A stretch of DNA of 64,000 bases from Sphingobium sp. BYY-5 (GTDB lineage Bacteria; Pseudomonadota; Alphaproteobacteria; Sphingomonadales; Sphingomonadaceae), in assembly GCF_022758885.1 (NCBI RefSeq), contig NZ_JALEBH010000001.1, positions 1,116,001 through 1,180,000 on the forward strand. The letters run 5' to 3'. The first letter of the stretch is position 1, and each line of letters opens with the position of its first letter. Of the stretch, positions 34,524-43,471 are shown piece by piece. A program made the position numbers and the translations under genes. The notes below the pieces were generated by a model that saw only the letters and a program-made list of their open reading frames with translations, was not told the DNA's origin and did not search any database.

Positions 34524-36119
34524 TCAGGTCGTCGGAATGGCCGTGCAGGCCCTGCTGCTGTTGCCGAAGTTCGCCGTCACCGAATTGCAGGTCCAGCCCG
34601 CATACCAGGTGTCGTTGCTGTCCTTGACCGCGCCGACATAATTGGTCGTGGTGAAATTGCTGTCGATCGTCTTCGGGTCAGTTGCCACCAGCGCCGTTTC
34701 GGTCGCGCCGTTGATGAACAGGCTGGTCAGCGACGGCGTATAGGTGATCGTGCTGTTCGGGCCGGCTTCGAAGATCGAACGGACGGTGGCGGCATCGACG
34801 CCACGCTCACCCCTGAATGGTGTCGCTGCGAGACACTGCATCGCCACCGAAATGTAGCGCGGCTTGCCGGCATCCTGCAAAGCCGTATCGGCGTCACGAA
34901 CGGTCGTGGCGCTGTCGATACGCAGGCAGGTCTGGGTCGGGCTGACGATCAGGCCGTTGACCAAGTTCAGGTCCGCGCCGCCGCGCAGCAGCATCGCCGA
35001 ACCGTTGCTGCCGCTGGTCGAGCGGTTGATCCAGGTGAAGTTGGCGACCTTCACGAACTGGCGCGGCAGGGCGTCTTCGCCATTATTCGACGCCGAACCA
35101 CCGTTCGAGTCGGTTTCCATGAAGCTGTCGCCGATATTGTTGCCGTCGCGCTGAACGCCGATCACATATTGGATGGTGCCGCGATAGCCGACGTCGGTGT
35201 CCAGATTATCGTCTTCGTTGCCGGTCAGCACCAGGTAACGCGGATGGACCGAACCACCGAAGATTTCGATGCCGTCGTCCGAGCTGTTGTGGACCTGGAT
35301 ATGGTCAAGGACAGTGCCGGTGCCGACACCGGAGGGGGTCAGGCCCTGCAACTCGCTCGAACCCGACAGGACGAAGCCCGAATAGCGGATCTGGACATAG
35401 GACATGCGGCCCGAATTGTCGGCGTCGTTCGCGCCGCCATAAAGAGCGCCGCTCGCGCCTTCGGTGTCGCGTTCGCAGGCCGTGGTGCCCGGCGCGGCGG
35501 CCGGAGCGGCACAGTCGGTGATCCTGCCGCGACCGAGCAGCACGACGCCGCCCCACTGGCCCGACGACTGGTCCGTCGCGGTGCCCAGCACATTTTCACG
35601 GCTGGTGAAGATGATCGGCTGGCTGGCGGTGCCGACCGCGTTAATCTTGTTGCCGCGATTGACGGCCAGGAAGGTGTTGCCGGTGCCGGCGAAGATGACC
35701 ACACCCGGATCGATCGTCAGCGTGACGTTGGTATTGGTGCTGGCGGCGCCCTGGTCGGTGCCGACGTCGACGCGACCGGGCATCGAATAGATCACGCCGG
35801 CGACCTTGGCGATCGCGGTCGAGCTGTTGAAGCGCGCGGGGAAGGCACAGTTGCGCCAGGTGTTGGTGCCGTCCGAAATCGTGCCGAGATCGCTCAACTG
35901 GTCCGAACCGGTAATGGTCGGGCAATTCGCCGCCGGAGTCACTGCGGTCGGTGTAGGCGTCGGGGTGGGTGTAGGAGTCGGCGTTGGGGTCGGCGTCGGA
36001 GCGGGAATGACGATCGTGCCTTCGCCTGGCGAAGAAATGTCGTCCGCACCGCAGGCGCTCAGGCCTACGCAGGCGCAACTCGCCATCAGGATCGTGTGGA
36101 TACGGTTAATCTTGGCCAT
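34524..36119 (-). CDS. Secreted beta-helix lipoprotein with Pro-Thr linker; probable T2SS substrate
   Basis: A 531-residue lipoprotein. The signal peptide has lipobox LSAC (Cys ~23), then a linker of about ten Pro-Thr repeats (residues ~40-60). The large Gly/Asn/Asp-rich body has phrases of right-handed parallel beta-helix proteins (VVIFAGTGNTFLAVNRGNKI; IQVHNSSDDGIEIFGG; LVLTGNEDDNLDTDVGY) and paired cysteines. No catalytic signature was recognised. The start at 36119 has GGAG upstream; longer upstream codons cross the promoter. It is preceded by five 11-bp-spaced PHO-like units and followed by a receptor gene. A T2SS-secreted lipoprotein made on phosphate starvation is known in Caulobacter, which makes this a good candidate cargo. 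Confidence 0.7.
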   Translation of the reverse strand: MAKINRIHTILMASCACVGLSACGADDISSPGEGTIVIPAPTPTPTPTPTPTPTPTPTAVTPAANCPTITGSDQLSDLGTISDGTNTWRNCAFPARFNSSTAIAKVAGVIYSMPGRVDVGTDQGAASTNTNVTLTIDPGVVIFAGTGNTFLAVNRGNKINAVGTASQPIIFTSRENVLGTATDQSSGQWGGVVLLGRGRITDCAAPAAAPGTTACERDTEGASGALYGGANDADNSGRMSYVQIRYSGFVLSGSSELQGLTPSGVGTGTVLDHIQVHNSSDDGIEIFGGSVHPRYLVLTGNEDDNLDTDVGYRGTIQYVIGVQRDGNNIGDSFMETDSNGGSASNNGEDALPRQFVKVANFTWINRSTSGSNGSAMLLRGGADLNLVNGLIVSPTQTCLRIDSATTVRDADTALQDAGKPRYISVAMQCLAATPFRGERGVDAATVRSIFEAGPNSTITYTPSLTSLFINGATETALVATDPKTIDSNFTTTNYVGAVKDSNDTWYAGWTCNSVTANFGNSSRACTAIPTT

Positions 36120-36227
36120 GTCGTCTCCGCTCCGGCTTTGCCGGGTTGTTGAAATGCGGAGCGCAGGGGAAACTCGACTCGGACAACGCCCCCTGTCGCC
36201 CTCTTCCGGGGCAGGTAGGGACGGCAA

Positions 36228-36278
36228 ATGACACGATCATTCTGTTTCAATGACAAAACAGAGACTTTAAAATGACAA
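36228..36278 (-). promoter_or_regulatory. Extended PHO box before the lipoprotein gene
   Basis: On the minus strand, units TTGTCAT (from 36278), AAGTCTC, TTGTCAT (from 36256), ACAGAAT and GTGTCAT (from 36234) follow each other at 11-bp steps. Three are near-perfect, one is partial and one weak. They lie 108-160 bp before the start codon. Confidence 0.65.
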
Positions 36279-36318
36279 TTTAACGACTTTCCTTCCAGCT
36301 TCAGGCCGGCACCCGCGC

Positions 36319-36349
36319 AAAAGGGCGCCACCCTGGCCGGGTGACGCCC
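36319..36349 (-). terminator. Rho-independent terminator after the TPR gene
   Basis: An 11-bp GC-rich stem with one mismatch (36323-36333 with 36339-36349), followed on the minus strand by TTTT. It separates the TPR gene from the lipoprotein promoter. Confidence 0.75.
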
Positions 36350-36378
36350 TCTATTCCCCACACCTGTTCCCGAAGAAA

Positions 36379-36762
36379 TCAGCGCATCGCATAGCTCGGA
36401 TTGAGGCGACCAAGCGCCCGCGCGGCAATATCGCGCGAGGATTCCTGGTTGCCGTTCGCCAACACCAGCGTCACTTCCGGAGCGAAGCGGGCAGCGCGAT
36501 AGGCTTCGCGGGCCTGCGCCATCTTGCCCATGCCGGCATAGGCACTACCCAGATTGATGAGGCGGGCAGGATCATTCTCGCCATAAACCGGCATCGGCGC
36601 CAGCTTGCGCAGCGCATCCTCGAAACGACCGGCCGTCAGCGCTTTTGCAGCCAGACCGCCATCGGGAACGCCCACGACGACCATCTCCTCAGGCGCTGCC
36701 TGAGCCATGCCCGGCGCCATTGCGGCCAGCACCAGCCCCATCATTACAGCGGCCTTCCTCAT
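36379..36762 (-). CDS. Small exported TPR-like protein
   Basis: A 127-residue periplasmic protein. The signal peptide ends MAQAA (about residue 23). The mature part has TPR-like helices (AKALTAGRFEDALRKLAPMP; ARLINLGSAYAGMGKMAQAREAYRAARFAPE). AGGAG precedes the ATG. It has its own PHO-like box and terminator, so it is a separate unit beside the lipoprotein-receptor pair. A scaffold or chaperone role in the same export/uptake module is conceivable. Confidence 0.75.
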   Translation of the reverse strand: MRKAAVMMGLVLAAMAPGMAQAAPEEMVVVGVPDGGLAAKALTAGRFEDALRKLAPMPVYGENDPARLINLGSAYAGMGKMAQAREAYRAARFAPEVTLVLANGNQESSRDIAARALGRLNPSYAMR

Positions 36763-36804
36763 CTCAAAATCTCCTCGAAAAAACTTTCTAATGTAGCGAG
36801 AAGT

Positions 36805-36822
36805 ATTTCATTTAGATGACAT
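36805..36822 (-). promoter_or_regulatory. PHO-like box before the TPR gene
   Basis: ATGTCAT and ATGAAAT on the minus strand, 11 bp apart, ending 42 bp before the start codon. Confidence 0.5.
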
Positions 36823-36899
36823 CAGGGCAAGGTAGCCACGACACCCAAAATTGCTTTTTCTTTAATTAAAAAACAATGGCTTATGAATTTTACGCGAGA

Positions 36900-36917
36900 C
36901 TGTCATAAAACAGTAAT
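36900..36917 (+). promoter_or_regulatory. PHO-like sequence, plus orientation, no clear target
   Basis: CTGTCAT-AAAA-CAGTAAT has the 11-bp layout but points toward the 3' end of the tmRNA gene, away from the TPR gene. The nearest plus-strand gene is 500 bp off, so its meaning is doubtful. Confidence 0.25.
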
Positions 36918-37011
36918 TTAAATGAATTGCAGATTCGACCATCGATTCGAATCGCACTGCCCCTCCACGCGACACGCCGCCGTGCGCGCTCATAAGAGTC
37001 TCGATGATGAT

Positions 37012-37316
37012 GAAAGGGTCCGGAGGCTTCTGTTGCCCGGCGCCTCCGGGGGCCGCTGAATTCCCTTCTGTTGCCCGGTGGGTTCAACCGCGCTATTTTA
37101 GAATAATGTCAGGCCGCGAGGCCCTCAATTACGCTGCAATGGCGAGTGCTTCGTTATCGTTGGCACTTATGAGTTTTGCACAGTTTAACGGCTTACACGG
37201 GCCGGGTAAAAACATCGCCTTTGAACACACGTCGATCCTAGTTCGGCCCCATCAGAGATCCCGCCTCAAAGACGGGACTTGTGGTGGAACCGCCGGGTAC
37301 TGCCCCCGGGTCCGCT
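37012..37316 (-). ncRNA. ssrA: Two-piece (permuted) tmRNA
   Basis: tmRNA rescues stalled ribosomes and tags the nascent chain. Reading the minus strand, an acceptor piece ends GGCGGTTCCACCA (CCA encoded, at 37282). A 31-nt intervening segment with a hairpin follows (37281-37251), then the coding piece begins GGGGCCGAACTAGGATCGAC at 37250. GGGGCCG pairs with CGGTTCC to form the acceptor stem with a G3-U pair, the alanine identity mark. The tag frame at 37164-37129 reads ANDNEALAIAA followed by TAA. The permuted order is the alphaproteobacterial form. The outer ends are estimates from a TATAAT promoter box and a final hairpin plus T-run. The 14-bp sequence CCGGGCAACAGAAG occurs twice in the 3' pseudoknot region. 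Confidence 0.93.
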
Positions 37317-37322
37317 GCGTCT

Positions 37323-37328
37323 ATTATA
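37323..37328 (-). promoter_or_regulatory. -10 box of the tmRNA gene
   Basis: TATAAT on the minus strand, about 7 bases before the estimated tmRNA 5' end. No convincing -35 was found. Confidence 0.6.
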
Positions 37329-37428
37329 CGACACAATTTATCACCATAGCCGGGCGAACCCGGCAGTCCCTATATGGCGCGCGACGGCCCGTTTATCAAG
37401 TCATTCACGCCGGGAGGGAAAAGTCCGC

Positions 37429-38184
37429 ATGTGCATCATGGCCATGGCATGGAACGCGCATCCGCGCTGGCATCTGATCCTGATCGGCAATCGTGACGAA
37501 TATCATGCCCGCCCGGCAGCGCCGATCGCCCGCTGGCAGGATCGACCGGGCCTGATCGCCGGACGTGACCTGCAATCGGGCGGCACATGGCTTGGCGTGT
37601 CCGAAGCCGGGCGCGTGGCGATCGTCACCAATCTGCGCGGTTATGGCGACCCCCGGCCCGATCACGTGTCCCGCGGCGCGCTGGTGACGGATCTGCTGGC
37701 GGGTGACGGCCCCTATGCGGATGTCGCACAGGCAGCCTTCGATGATTTCAACCCGTTCAACCTCATCCTGATCGATCGCGACCGCGCGCACTTCCTCACC
37801 AATCGACCGGCCCCGCTGCACACCACCCTGACGCCGGGCCTATACGGCCTCTCCAACGGCGCGCTGGACGCACCCTGGCCCAAGACGCTGGCGCTGAAAG
37901 CCGCCCTTCTCGCCTGGCTGACGCAGGGCGCGGAAGAACCCGAACGCCTGCTCGACGCATTGCGCATCGAAACCCTCCCCGACGCCGGCATCGCCCCCGC
38001 CATGCCCTCCGACGCCCCGGATGAAGCCGCCGCCTCCCCGATCTTCATCCGCAGTCCCGTCTATGGCACCCGGTGCAGCACGGTCGTTGCGATCGACCAT
38101 AATGGACAGGGCCGCATTGCCGAGCGCCGCTTCGATGAAAATAGTCGGATTGCGGGAGAGTCTGAGAAACGCTTCTCCTGGTAG
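37429..38184 (+). CDS. NRDE/TANGO2-family protein
   Basis: A 251-residue protein with the eponymous motif LIGNRDEYHARPAAP (residues ~18-33) and the N-terminal Met-Cys typical of the family, which is related to Ntn hydrolases. GGGAGG precedes the ATG at 37429. Upstream in-frame codons lie over the tmRNA gene and were excluded. The biochemical function of bacterial members is unsettled; heme trafficking has been proposed for TANGO2 relatives. Confidence 0.85.
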   Translation: MCIMAMAWNAHPRWHLILIGNRDEYHARPAAPIARWQDRPGLIAGRDLQSGGTWLGVSEAGRVAIVTNLRGYGDPRPDHVSRGALVTDLLAGDGPYADVAQAAFDDFNPFNLILIDRDRAHFLTNRPAPLHTTLTPGLYGLSNGALDAPWPKTLALKAALLAWLTQGAEEPERLLDALRIETLPDAGIAPAMPSDAPDEAAASPIFIRSPVYGTRCSTVVAIDHNGQGRIAERRFDENSRIAGESEKRFSW

Positions 38185-38256
38185 AGGGCGCAGCCACCTG
38201 TCTTCTCTCCCTTCCCGCTTCCCCCCGCGCGCATCCCGCGCTAAAGCCCTGTTCCC

Positions 38257-38847
38257 ATGATCCTCGTCATCGACAATTATGACAGCTTCACCTGGAACCT
38301 GGTCCATTATCTGATGGAATTGGGGGCTGAGGTGGAAGTCGTCCGCAACGACGCCATTTCCGCCGGACAGGCGCTTTCCAGCGGCGCCAAGGCCTTCCTG
38401 CTGTCGCCCGGCCCCTGCACGCCCAATGAAGCCGGGGTCAGCCTGGATCTGGTCGCCGCCTGCGCCGATGCGGGCGCGCCGCTGCTGGGCGTGTGTCTGG
38501 GGCATCAGGCGATCGGCCAGCATTTCGGGGGCAAGGTGGTGCGCGGCGGCCTGATGCACGGCAAGACATCGCCTGTCAGCCACGACGGCACCGGCCTGTT
38601 CGAAGGGCTTCCATCGCCCTTCACCGCGACCCGCTATCATTCGCTGATCGTCGAGGACATTCCCGACAGCCTGATCGTCAACGCCACCAGCGCGGACGGC
38701 TCCGTCATGGCCTTCCGCCACGCGACCCTGCCGATTCATTCGGTGCAGTTCCACCCGGAAAGCATCGCGACGGAATATGGGCATGAGATGCTGGCCAACT
38801 TCCTGCGGATCGCCGGCCTGCCCGTGCGGGAGCGCGAGGCGGCCTGA
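38257..38847 (+). CDS. trpG: Anthranilate / aminodeoxychorismate synthase glutaminase subunit
   Basis: A 196-residue class I glutamine amidotransferase that supplies ammonia for anthranilate (and possibly 4-amino-4-deoxychorismate) synthesis. The catalytic triad is visible: Cys80 in GVCLGHQ, and His166 and Glu168 in QFHPES. The N-terminus [18 protein letters not shown] is characteristic. It heads the trpG-D-C group. trpE is not in the window. Confidence 0.93.
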   Translation: MILVIDNYDSFTWNLVHYLMELGAEVEVVRNDAISAGQALSSGAKAFLLSPGPCTPNEAGVSLDLVAACADAGAPLLGVCLGHQAIGQHFGGKVVRGGLMHGKTSPVSHDGTGLFEGLPSPFTATRYHSLIVEDIPDSLIVNATSADGSVMAFRHATLPIHSVQFHPESIATEYGHEMLANFLRIAGLPVREREAA

Positions 38848-39004
38848 CGCTGTCCTATCCGAACCGGCCGGGCTATACTGGCTCGGCCGCTTTGCGGATA
38901 TTACGGTAATAGGAAATCATATTTCAAAATCTGCGGGAAATGTGCGAAGTTAAGCGCGATCGCCCCCTCGACACTGCCGCCCACGGAAGACTAAGGCAGG
39001 CCCG

Positions 39005-39997
39005 ATGACCAGCCTGCCCGATCCTTCCTCGCCACTATCAGTCGATGTCGCCGCACAGGCGTTCGACCTGTTGTTCGACGCCGACCTGCCCGAAGCGGAT
39101 ATTGCCGCCTTCCTCGTCACCATGGCGCGACGCGGTGAGAACGCGATCGAGATCGCCGCCGCAGCTCGCGCCATGCGCGCGCGCATGATCCCGGTCGAAG
39201 CGCCCGAAGGCGCGATCGACGTCTGCGGCACCGGGGGTGACGGCCACCATACGCTCAACGTCTCGACCGCCGTCAGCCTGGTTGTCGCGGCTGCCGGCGT
39301 GCCGGTCGCCAAGCATGGCAACCGCGCGGCGTCCTCCAAGGCAGGCGCCGCCGACACGCTCGAAGCGTTGGGCCTGAACCTCGACCGCGCCGCCGCGACC
39401 GCGCAAGCCACCCTCGCCGACCTCGGCATCTGCTTCCTCTTTGCGCAGAACTACCATCCGGCGCTGAAACGCCTCGGCCCGATCCGCAGGGCGATCGGCG
39501 AACGCACCATCTTCAACCTGATGGGGCCGCTCGCCAATCCGGCCAATGTCCGTCGCCAACTCGTCGGCATCGCCCGCCCGGCCTATGTCCCCATCTATGC
39601 CGAAGCGCTCGCCGAACTGGGCGTCGATCGGGCGATGATCGTCTCCGGCGACGAAGGGCTGGACGAACTGTCCCTCGCCGGCGGCAACGACCTGGCGGAA
39701 GTGAAGGATCACAGCCTGGTCGCCATGCACCGGCTGACCGCCGCAGATCTTGGCCTTTCAACCCATCCGGTCGAGGCGATTCGCGGCGGCGACGCCGCCC
39801 ATAACGCCGCCGCCCTGCGTGCGCTGCTGCAAGGCCAGCCGGGGCCGTATCGCGACGCGGTGCTGCTGAACGCCGCCGCCGCCCTTGTGATCGCCGATGC
39901 CGTACCCGATCTTCGCGAGGGTGTGGAGGAAGCCGCCGAAACCATCGATCGCGGCCTTGCCAACGCCCTTCTGAATTGCTGGATTGCTTATACATGA
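39005..39997 (+). CDS. trpD: Anthranilate phosphoribosyltransferase
   Basis: A 330-residue enzyme that transfers phosphoribose from PRPP to anthranilate. PRPP-binding CGTGGDG is at residues 74-80, with [15 protein letters not shown] and [10 protein letters not shown] downstream. A 157-bp gap with no recognisable gene separates it from trpG. Its stop overlaps the trpC start (ATGA). Confidence 0.95.
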   Translation: MTSLPDPSSPLSVDVAAQAFDLLFDADLPEADIAAFLVTMARRGENAIEIAAAARAMRARMIPVEAPEGAIDVCGTGGDGHHTLNVSTAVSLVVAAAGVPVAKHGNRAASSKAGAADTLEALGLNLDRAAATAQATLADLGICFLFAQNYHPALKRLGPIRRAIGERTIFNLMGPLANPANVRRQLVGIARPAYVPIYAEALAELGVDRAMIVSGDEGLDELSLAGGNDLAEVKDHSLVAMHRLTAADLGLSTHPVEAIRGGDAAHNAAALRALLQGQPGPYRDAVLLNAAAALVIADAVPDLREGVEEAAETIDRGLANALLNCWIAYT

Positions 39998-40785
39998 CCA
40001 ACAAGCTCATCGAGATTTGCGATTTCAAGCGCGAGGATGTCGTCCGCCGCAAGGCAGCGACCACCGTCGCTGCGCTCCACGCCCGCGCCAGCGAACAGAC
40101 GCCCCCGCGCGGCTTCCGCAAGGCGCTGGACGATGCCGCACGCTCCGGTTTCGGCCTGATCGCGGAAGTGAAGAAGGCGAGTCCCTCAAAGGGGCTGATC
40201 CGCGCCGATTTCGATCCCCCCGCCCATGCGCAGGCCTATGCGGCAGGCGGCGCCGCCTGCCTCTCGGTGCTGACCGACGAGCCTTATTTTCAGGGGCATG
40301 ACGATTATCTGATGGCCGCGCGGTCGGCCTGCGCGCTGCCGGTGCTGCGCAAGGATTTCATCATCGATCCCTGGCAGGTGCTGGAAAGCCGCTCGCTGGG
40401 TGCCGATGCCATCCTCATCATCGTCGCCGCCCTGGACGACGGTCAGATGCAGGAGATTGAAGACGCCGCCCTGGGCCTGGGCATGGACGCCCTGATCGAA
40501 GTGCATGACGAGAGCGAACTGGAGCGCGCCCTCAAGCTCCGTTCGCGTCTGATCGGCGTCAATAATCGCGACCTGCGCGACTTCAGCGTCGATTTCGCCC
40601 GCACCTATGAACTGGTGGGCAAGGCGCCCGAAGGCTGCACCTTCGTCGCCGAAAGCGGCCTCACCAGCCATGCCGACCTCACCGCCATGGCGGATCATGG
40701 CGTACGCTGCTTCCTGGTGGGCGAGACACTGATGCGTCAGACCGATGTCGAAGCGGCGACCCACGTCCTGCTGACGGGCGAATGA
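39994..40785 (+). CDS. trpC: Indole-3-glycerol phosphate synthase
   Basis: A 263-residue TIM-barrel enzyme of tryptophan synthesis. Signatures are [50 protein letters not shown] and AESGLTS. The start at 39994 is set by the 4-bp overlap with trpD. Confidence 0.95.
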   Translation: MTNKLIEICDFKREDVVRRKAATTVAALHARASEQTPPRGFRKALDDAARSGFGLIAEVKKASPSKGLIRADFDPPAHAQAYAAGGAACLSVLTDEPYFQGHDDYLMAARSACALPVLRKDFIIDPWQVLESRSLGADAILIIVAALDDGQMQEIEDAALGLGMDALIEVHDESELERALKLRSRLIGVNNRDLRDFSVDFARTYELVGKAPEGCTFVAESGLTSHADLTAMADHGVRCFLVGETLMRQTDVEAATHVLLTGE

Positions 40786-41255
40786 CCAAGCTCACCCATC
40801 TTGACGATGACGGCGCGGCCCGCATGGTCGATGTCTCCGCCAAGGCGGTAACGGCCCGCGAAGCTGTCGCTTCCGGTCGGATCGACATGAGCGGGGAAGC
40901 GGCGAAGGCCATCGCCGACGGACTCGTCAAGAAGGGCGACGTGCTCGCCGTGGCGCGGGTGGCCGGCATCATGGCCGCCAAGCGTACCGCCGACCTCATT
41001 CCCCTCTGCCACCCGATCGCGCTTAGCGCCGTGACGGTCGATTTCGTATCGGACGACAGCGGCGTCACCGTCACCGCCACCGCCCGCACCGCCGGCCAGA
41101 CCGGGGTGGAGATGGAGGCTATGACCGCCGCCTCGGTCGCGCTTATGACCGTCTATGACATGGCAAAAGCAGTCGATAAGGGAATGATAATCGGGAATAT
41201 TCGCTTGATCGCCAAGACCGGCGGAAAGTCGGGCGACTGGCGACGCAGCCCATGA
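40782..41255 (+). CDS. moaC: Cyclic pyranopterin monophosphate synthase
   Basis: A 157-residue enzyme of molybdenum cofactor synthesis that forms cPMP. Family motifs are [12 protein letters not shown] and [26 protein letters not shown]. It overlaps trpC and moeA by 4 bp each, so it is translationally coupled. Confidence 0.95.
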   Translation: MTKLTHLDDDGAARMVDVSAKAVTAREAVASGRIDMSGEAAKAIADGLVKKGDVLAVARVAGIMAAKRTADLIPLCHPIALSAVTVDFVSDDSGVTVTATARTAGQTGVEMEAMTAASVALMTVYDMAKAVDKGMIIGNIRLIAKTGGKSGDWRRSP

Positions 41256-42433
41256 GCCTGCTGCCGGTCGCGCAGGCGCAGGCGCGTCTTTTCGCCCTCG
41301 CCCGCCGCCTTCCGACCGTAACGGTGCCGGTTGCCCATGCGGTCGGCCGCTGGCTGGCGCAGGATATAGTCGCGCTGCGCGACCAGCCCTGGGCCGATCT
41401 ATCCGCCATGGACGGCTATGCGGTGCGTGCCGCCGAATATCCCGGCCCCTGGCGCGTCATCGGCGAAAGCGCGGCCGGTACGGCCATCCTTCCCCCGCTC
41501 GCTCCCGGCGAAGCCTGCCGCATCTTCACCGGCGCTCCGCTTCCTCCCGGTGCCGACGCCATCCTGATCCAGGAAAATGCGACCCGTGAGGGCGACCGGT
41601 TGGCGGCCAATGCCGATCCGCTCCCTGCCCGTCGCCATATCCGCGCCGCCGCATCGGACTTCGCGCGCGATGCGCTGCTGCTAAAAACCGGCACGCGCAT
41701 CGGCCCAGCCCAGATCGCGCTCGCCGTGCTGGCCGGCCACGGCAGCCTGCCGGTCGGCGGCCGACCAAAGGTCGCACTGCTTTCCACCGGCAACGAACTG
41801 GTCCCGCCGGGCATGGCGACACCGCCCGGCTTCCTTCCTTCCTCCAACGCCCCGATGCTTGCCGCGATGCTGGCTGGCCTGCCCTGCGACGTGATCGACC
41901 TCGGCATTGTCCCCGACGATCTCGACGCCATGGTCACCGCGCTGAAGCGCGCCGCCGAAGCCGATATCATCGTTTCCACCGGCGGCGCATCGGTCGGCGA
42001 TCATGATCTAGTCCGCCCCGCCTTTGCCAAGGCAGGCGGTTCGCTCGATTTTTGGAAGATCGGAATGCGCCCCGGCAAACCGTTGATGGCCGGACGCCTG
42101 GGCGACTCGCTGTTCCTTGGCCTGCCGGGCAATCCGGTATCGGCCTTTGTCACCGGCACCTTGTTCCTGCTGCCGCTTGTGCGCCATATCTGCGGTGCGG
42201 CCGATCCGCTGCCGCCGATGGGCGAAGCGCTGCTCGCTTCCCCCCTGCCCGCCACCGGCGAGCGGGACGATTATCTCCGTGCCTGGCGCAGCCCGGACGG
42301 CGTCGTCTCCGTCACCTCGCAGGACAGCGCCGCCACCGCCGCCATGGCCATGGCCGACTGCCTCATCCTGCGGCCCGCCGGATCGCCCGCCGCCCAACCA
42401 GGTGAACGAGTCGCTATACTGCCCATCCCATGA
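41252..42433 (+). CDS. moeA: Molybdopterin molybdotransferase
   Basis: A 393-residue enzyme that inserts molybdate into adenylylated molybdopterin. Motifs: [11 protein letters not shown] near residue 48, [39 protein letters not shown], and [10 protein letters not shown]. It overlaps moaC and ends at a terminator. Confidence 0.95.
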   Translation: MSLLPVAQAQARLFALARRLPTVTVPVAHAVGRWLAQDIVALRDQPWADLSAMDGYAVRAAEYPGPWRVIGESAAGTAILPPLAPGEACRIFTGAPLPPGADAILIQENATREGDRLAANADPLPARRHIRAAASDFARDALLLKTGTRIGPAQIALAVLAGHGSLPVGGRPKVALLSTGNELVPPGMATPPGFLPSSNAPMLAAMLAGLPCDVIDLGIVPDDLDAMVTALKRAAEADIIVSTGGASVGDHDLVRPAFAKAGGSLDFWKIGMRPGKPLMAGRLGDSLFLGLPGNPVSAFVTGTLFLLPLVRHICGAADPLPPMGEALLASPLPATGERDDYLRAWRSPDGVVSVTSQDSAATAAMAMADCLILRPAGSPAAQPGERVAILPIP

Positions 42434-42460
42434 AAAAGGGGCCGTCGCGCGGCCCCTTTT
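42433..42460. terminator. Bidirectional terminator between moeA and the small protein gene
   Basis: AAAAGGGGCC-loop-GGCCCCTTTT: T-runs on both strands, placed between the convergent stops of moeA and the small minus-strand gene. Confidence 0.88.
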
Positions 42461-42480
42461 CCGGTGATATATCTGGACAA

Positions 42481-42636
42481 TCAGCGTTGCTGCTTGTTGC
42501 CCGGCGCCTGATCCTGACGACGTTCATCGCCCATCTGGCCCTGCCGGTTCTCCTGCTGCTGCTGACGGTCGCGCTGACCGCCGCTACCCTGCTGATCCCG
42601 ACGCTGGTGCTTGTCCTGATCCTTCTGGTTAGGCAT
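42481..42636 (-). CDS. Small Gln/Arg/Asp-rich hydrophilic protein
   Basis: A 51-residue ORF beginning MPNQKDQDKHQRRDQQ, with about half of its residues Gln, Arg or Asp and no hydrophobic segment. TAGGAG lies at ideal spacing before the ATG, and a shared terminator follows the stop; both argue that it is a real gene. The low-complexity, highly charged composition suggests an intrinsically disordered protein. I do not recognise a function; stress- or desiccation-related roles are only a compositional analogy. Confidence 0.7.
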   Translation of the reverse strand: MPNQKDQDKHQRRDQQGSGGQRDRQQQQENRQGQMGDERRQDQAPGNKQQR

Positions 42637-42756
42637 TGTGACTCTCCTATAGCCCTTTTGCGGAGGGCGAAGGCAGAACCCCTGGTTGCAGCGCCTGTTC
42701 CTCCGAATGCGACCAGCCGTTCAACGCTTGACTAATCCCGATGTGTTTCCTATGCG

Positions 42757-42771
42757 TTCTTCATACGTTCC
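42757..42771 (+). promoter_or_regulatory. LexA (SOS) box of lexA
   Basis: GTTC-TTCATAC-GTTC matches the alphaproteobacterial SOS box GTTC-N7-GTTC. It overlaps a -10-like TATGCG 17 bp downstream of TTGACT (42729-42734). It explains autoregulation of lexA. Confidence 0.85.
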
Positions 42772-42787
42772 ACGGAGGACCGCAGCG

Positions 42788-43471
42788 ATGTTGACGCCCA
42801 AACAGCAGGAATTGCTGAGCTTCATTCAAACTCGGCTGGAGGAGGGCGGCGTGTCGCCCTCGTTCGAGGAGATGAAGGACGCGCTCGACCTGCGTTCCAA
42901 ATCCGGCATCCATCGCCTTATCAACGCGCTGGAAGAGCGCGGCTTCATCCGCCGTCTGCCCAACCGCGCCCGCGCGCTGGAAGTGCTGAAACTGCCCGAC
43001 GCCATGCATCGCGCGACCGCGCCGGTCATCGCGCCCCAGCCCAGGTCCGCACCCACTCCGCCGTCCATTCTGCCCGTCGCAGCCAATGACGTGATCGAAA
43101 TCCCGCTGCACGGCCGCATCGCCGCCGGCGTCCCGATCGAGGCGATGGAGGGGCAGACCATGCTCTCCGTCCCTGCCGCCCTGCTCGGCGCGGGCGATCA
43201 TTATGCGCTGGAAGTGTCAGGCGACTCGATGGTCGAGGCTGGCATACTCGACGGCGACTTTGCCCTGATCCAGCGCACCGAAGTCGCACGCGAAGGCCAG
43301 ATCATCGTCGCGCTGATCGACGAAGCGGAAGCCACGCTCAAATATTTCCGCCGCGAAGGCAGCAAGGTCCGGCTCGACCCGGCCAACGCCGCCTATGAAC
43401 CGCAAATCTACGATCCCCGCCAGATCCGCATCCAGGGTAAATTGGCCGGTCTGCTGCGCCGTTATAATTAA
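42788..43471 (+). CDS. lexA: SOS repressor LexA
   Basis: A 227-residue repressor. The N-terminal winged HTH reads [17 protein letters not shown]...[11 protein letters not shown]...[16 protein letters not shown]. The autocleavage site is Ala113-Gly114 (RIAAGVP), and the serine-lysine dyad is Ser147 (SGDSM) and Lys185 (ATLKYF). The start at 42788 matches the family N-terminus, with CACGGAGG upstream. Its stop overlaps the comEC stop on the other strand by 3 bp. Confidence 0.96.
   Translation: MLTPKQQELLSFIQTRLEEGGVSPSFEEMKDALDLRSKSGIHRLINALEERGFIRRLPNRARALEVLKLPDAMHRATAPVIAPQPRSAPTPPSILPVAANDVIEIPLHGRIAAGVPIEAMEGQTMLSVPAALLGAGDHYALEVSGDSMVEAGILDGDFALIQRTEVAREGQIIVALIDEAEATLKYFRREGSKVRLDPANAAYEPQIYDPRQIRIQGKLAGLLRRYN

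Noticed and set aside
35169..36152. 327-codon plus-strand ORF opposite the lipoprotein gene
   Set aside because: Antisense of a gene with lipobox and PT linker; translation is compositionally biased and featureless.
37411..37428. GGGAGGGAAAAGTCCG, resembling a conserved RNase P RNA segment
   Set aside because: It is the ribosome-binding region of the NRDE gene, and no other RNase P element is present.
37004..37477. Plus-strand ORF with a hydrophobic start (MASASLSLALMSFAQ)
   Set aside because: It is the complement of the tmRNA tag and pseudoknot region; the minus-strand RNA explains the sequence.
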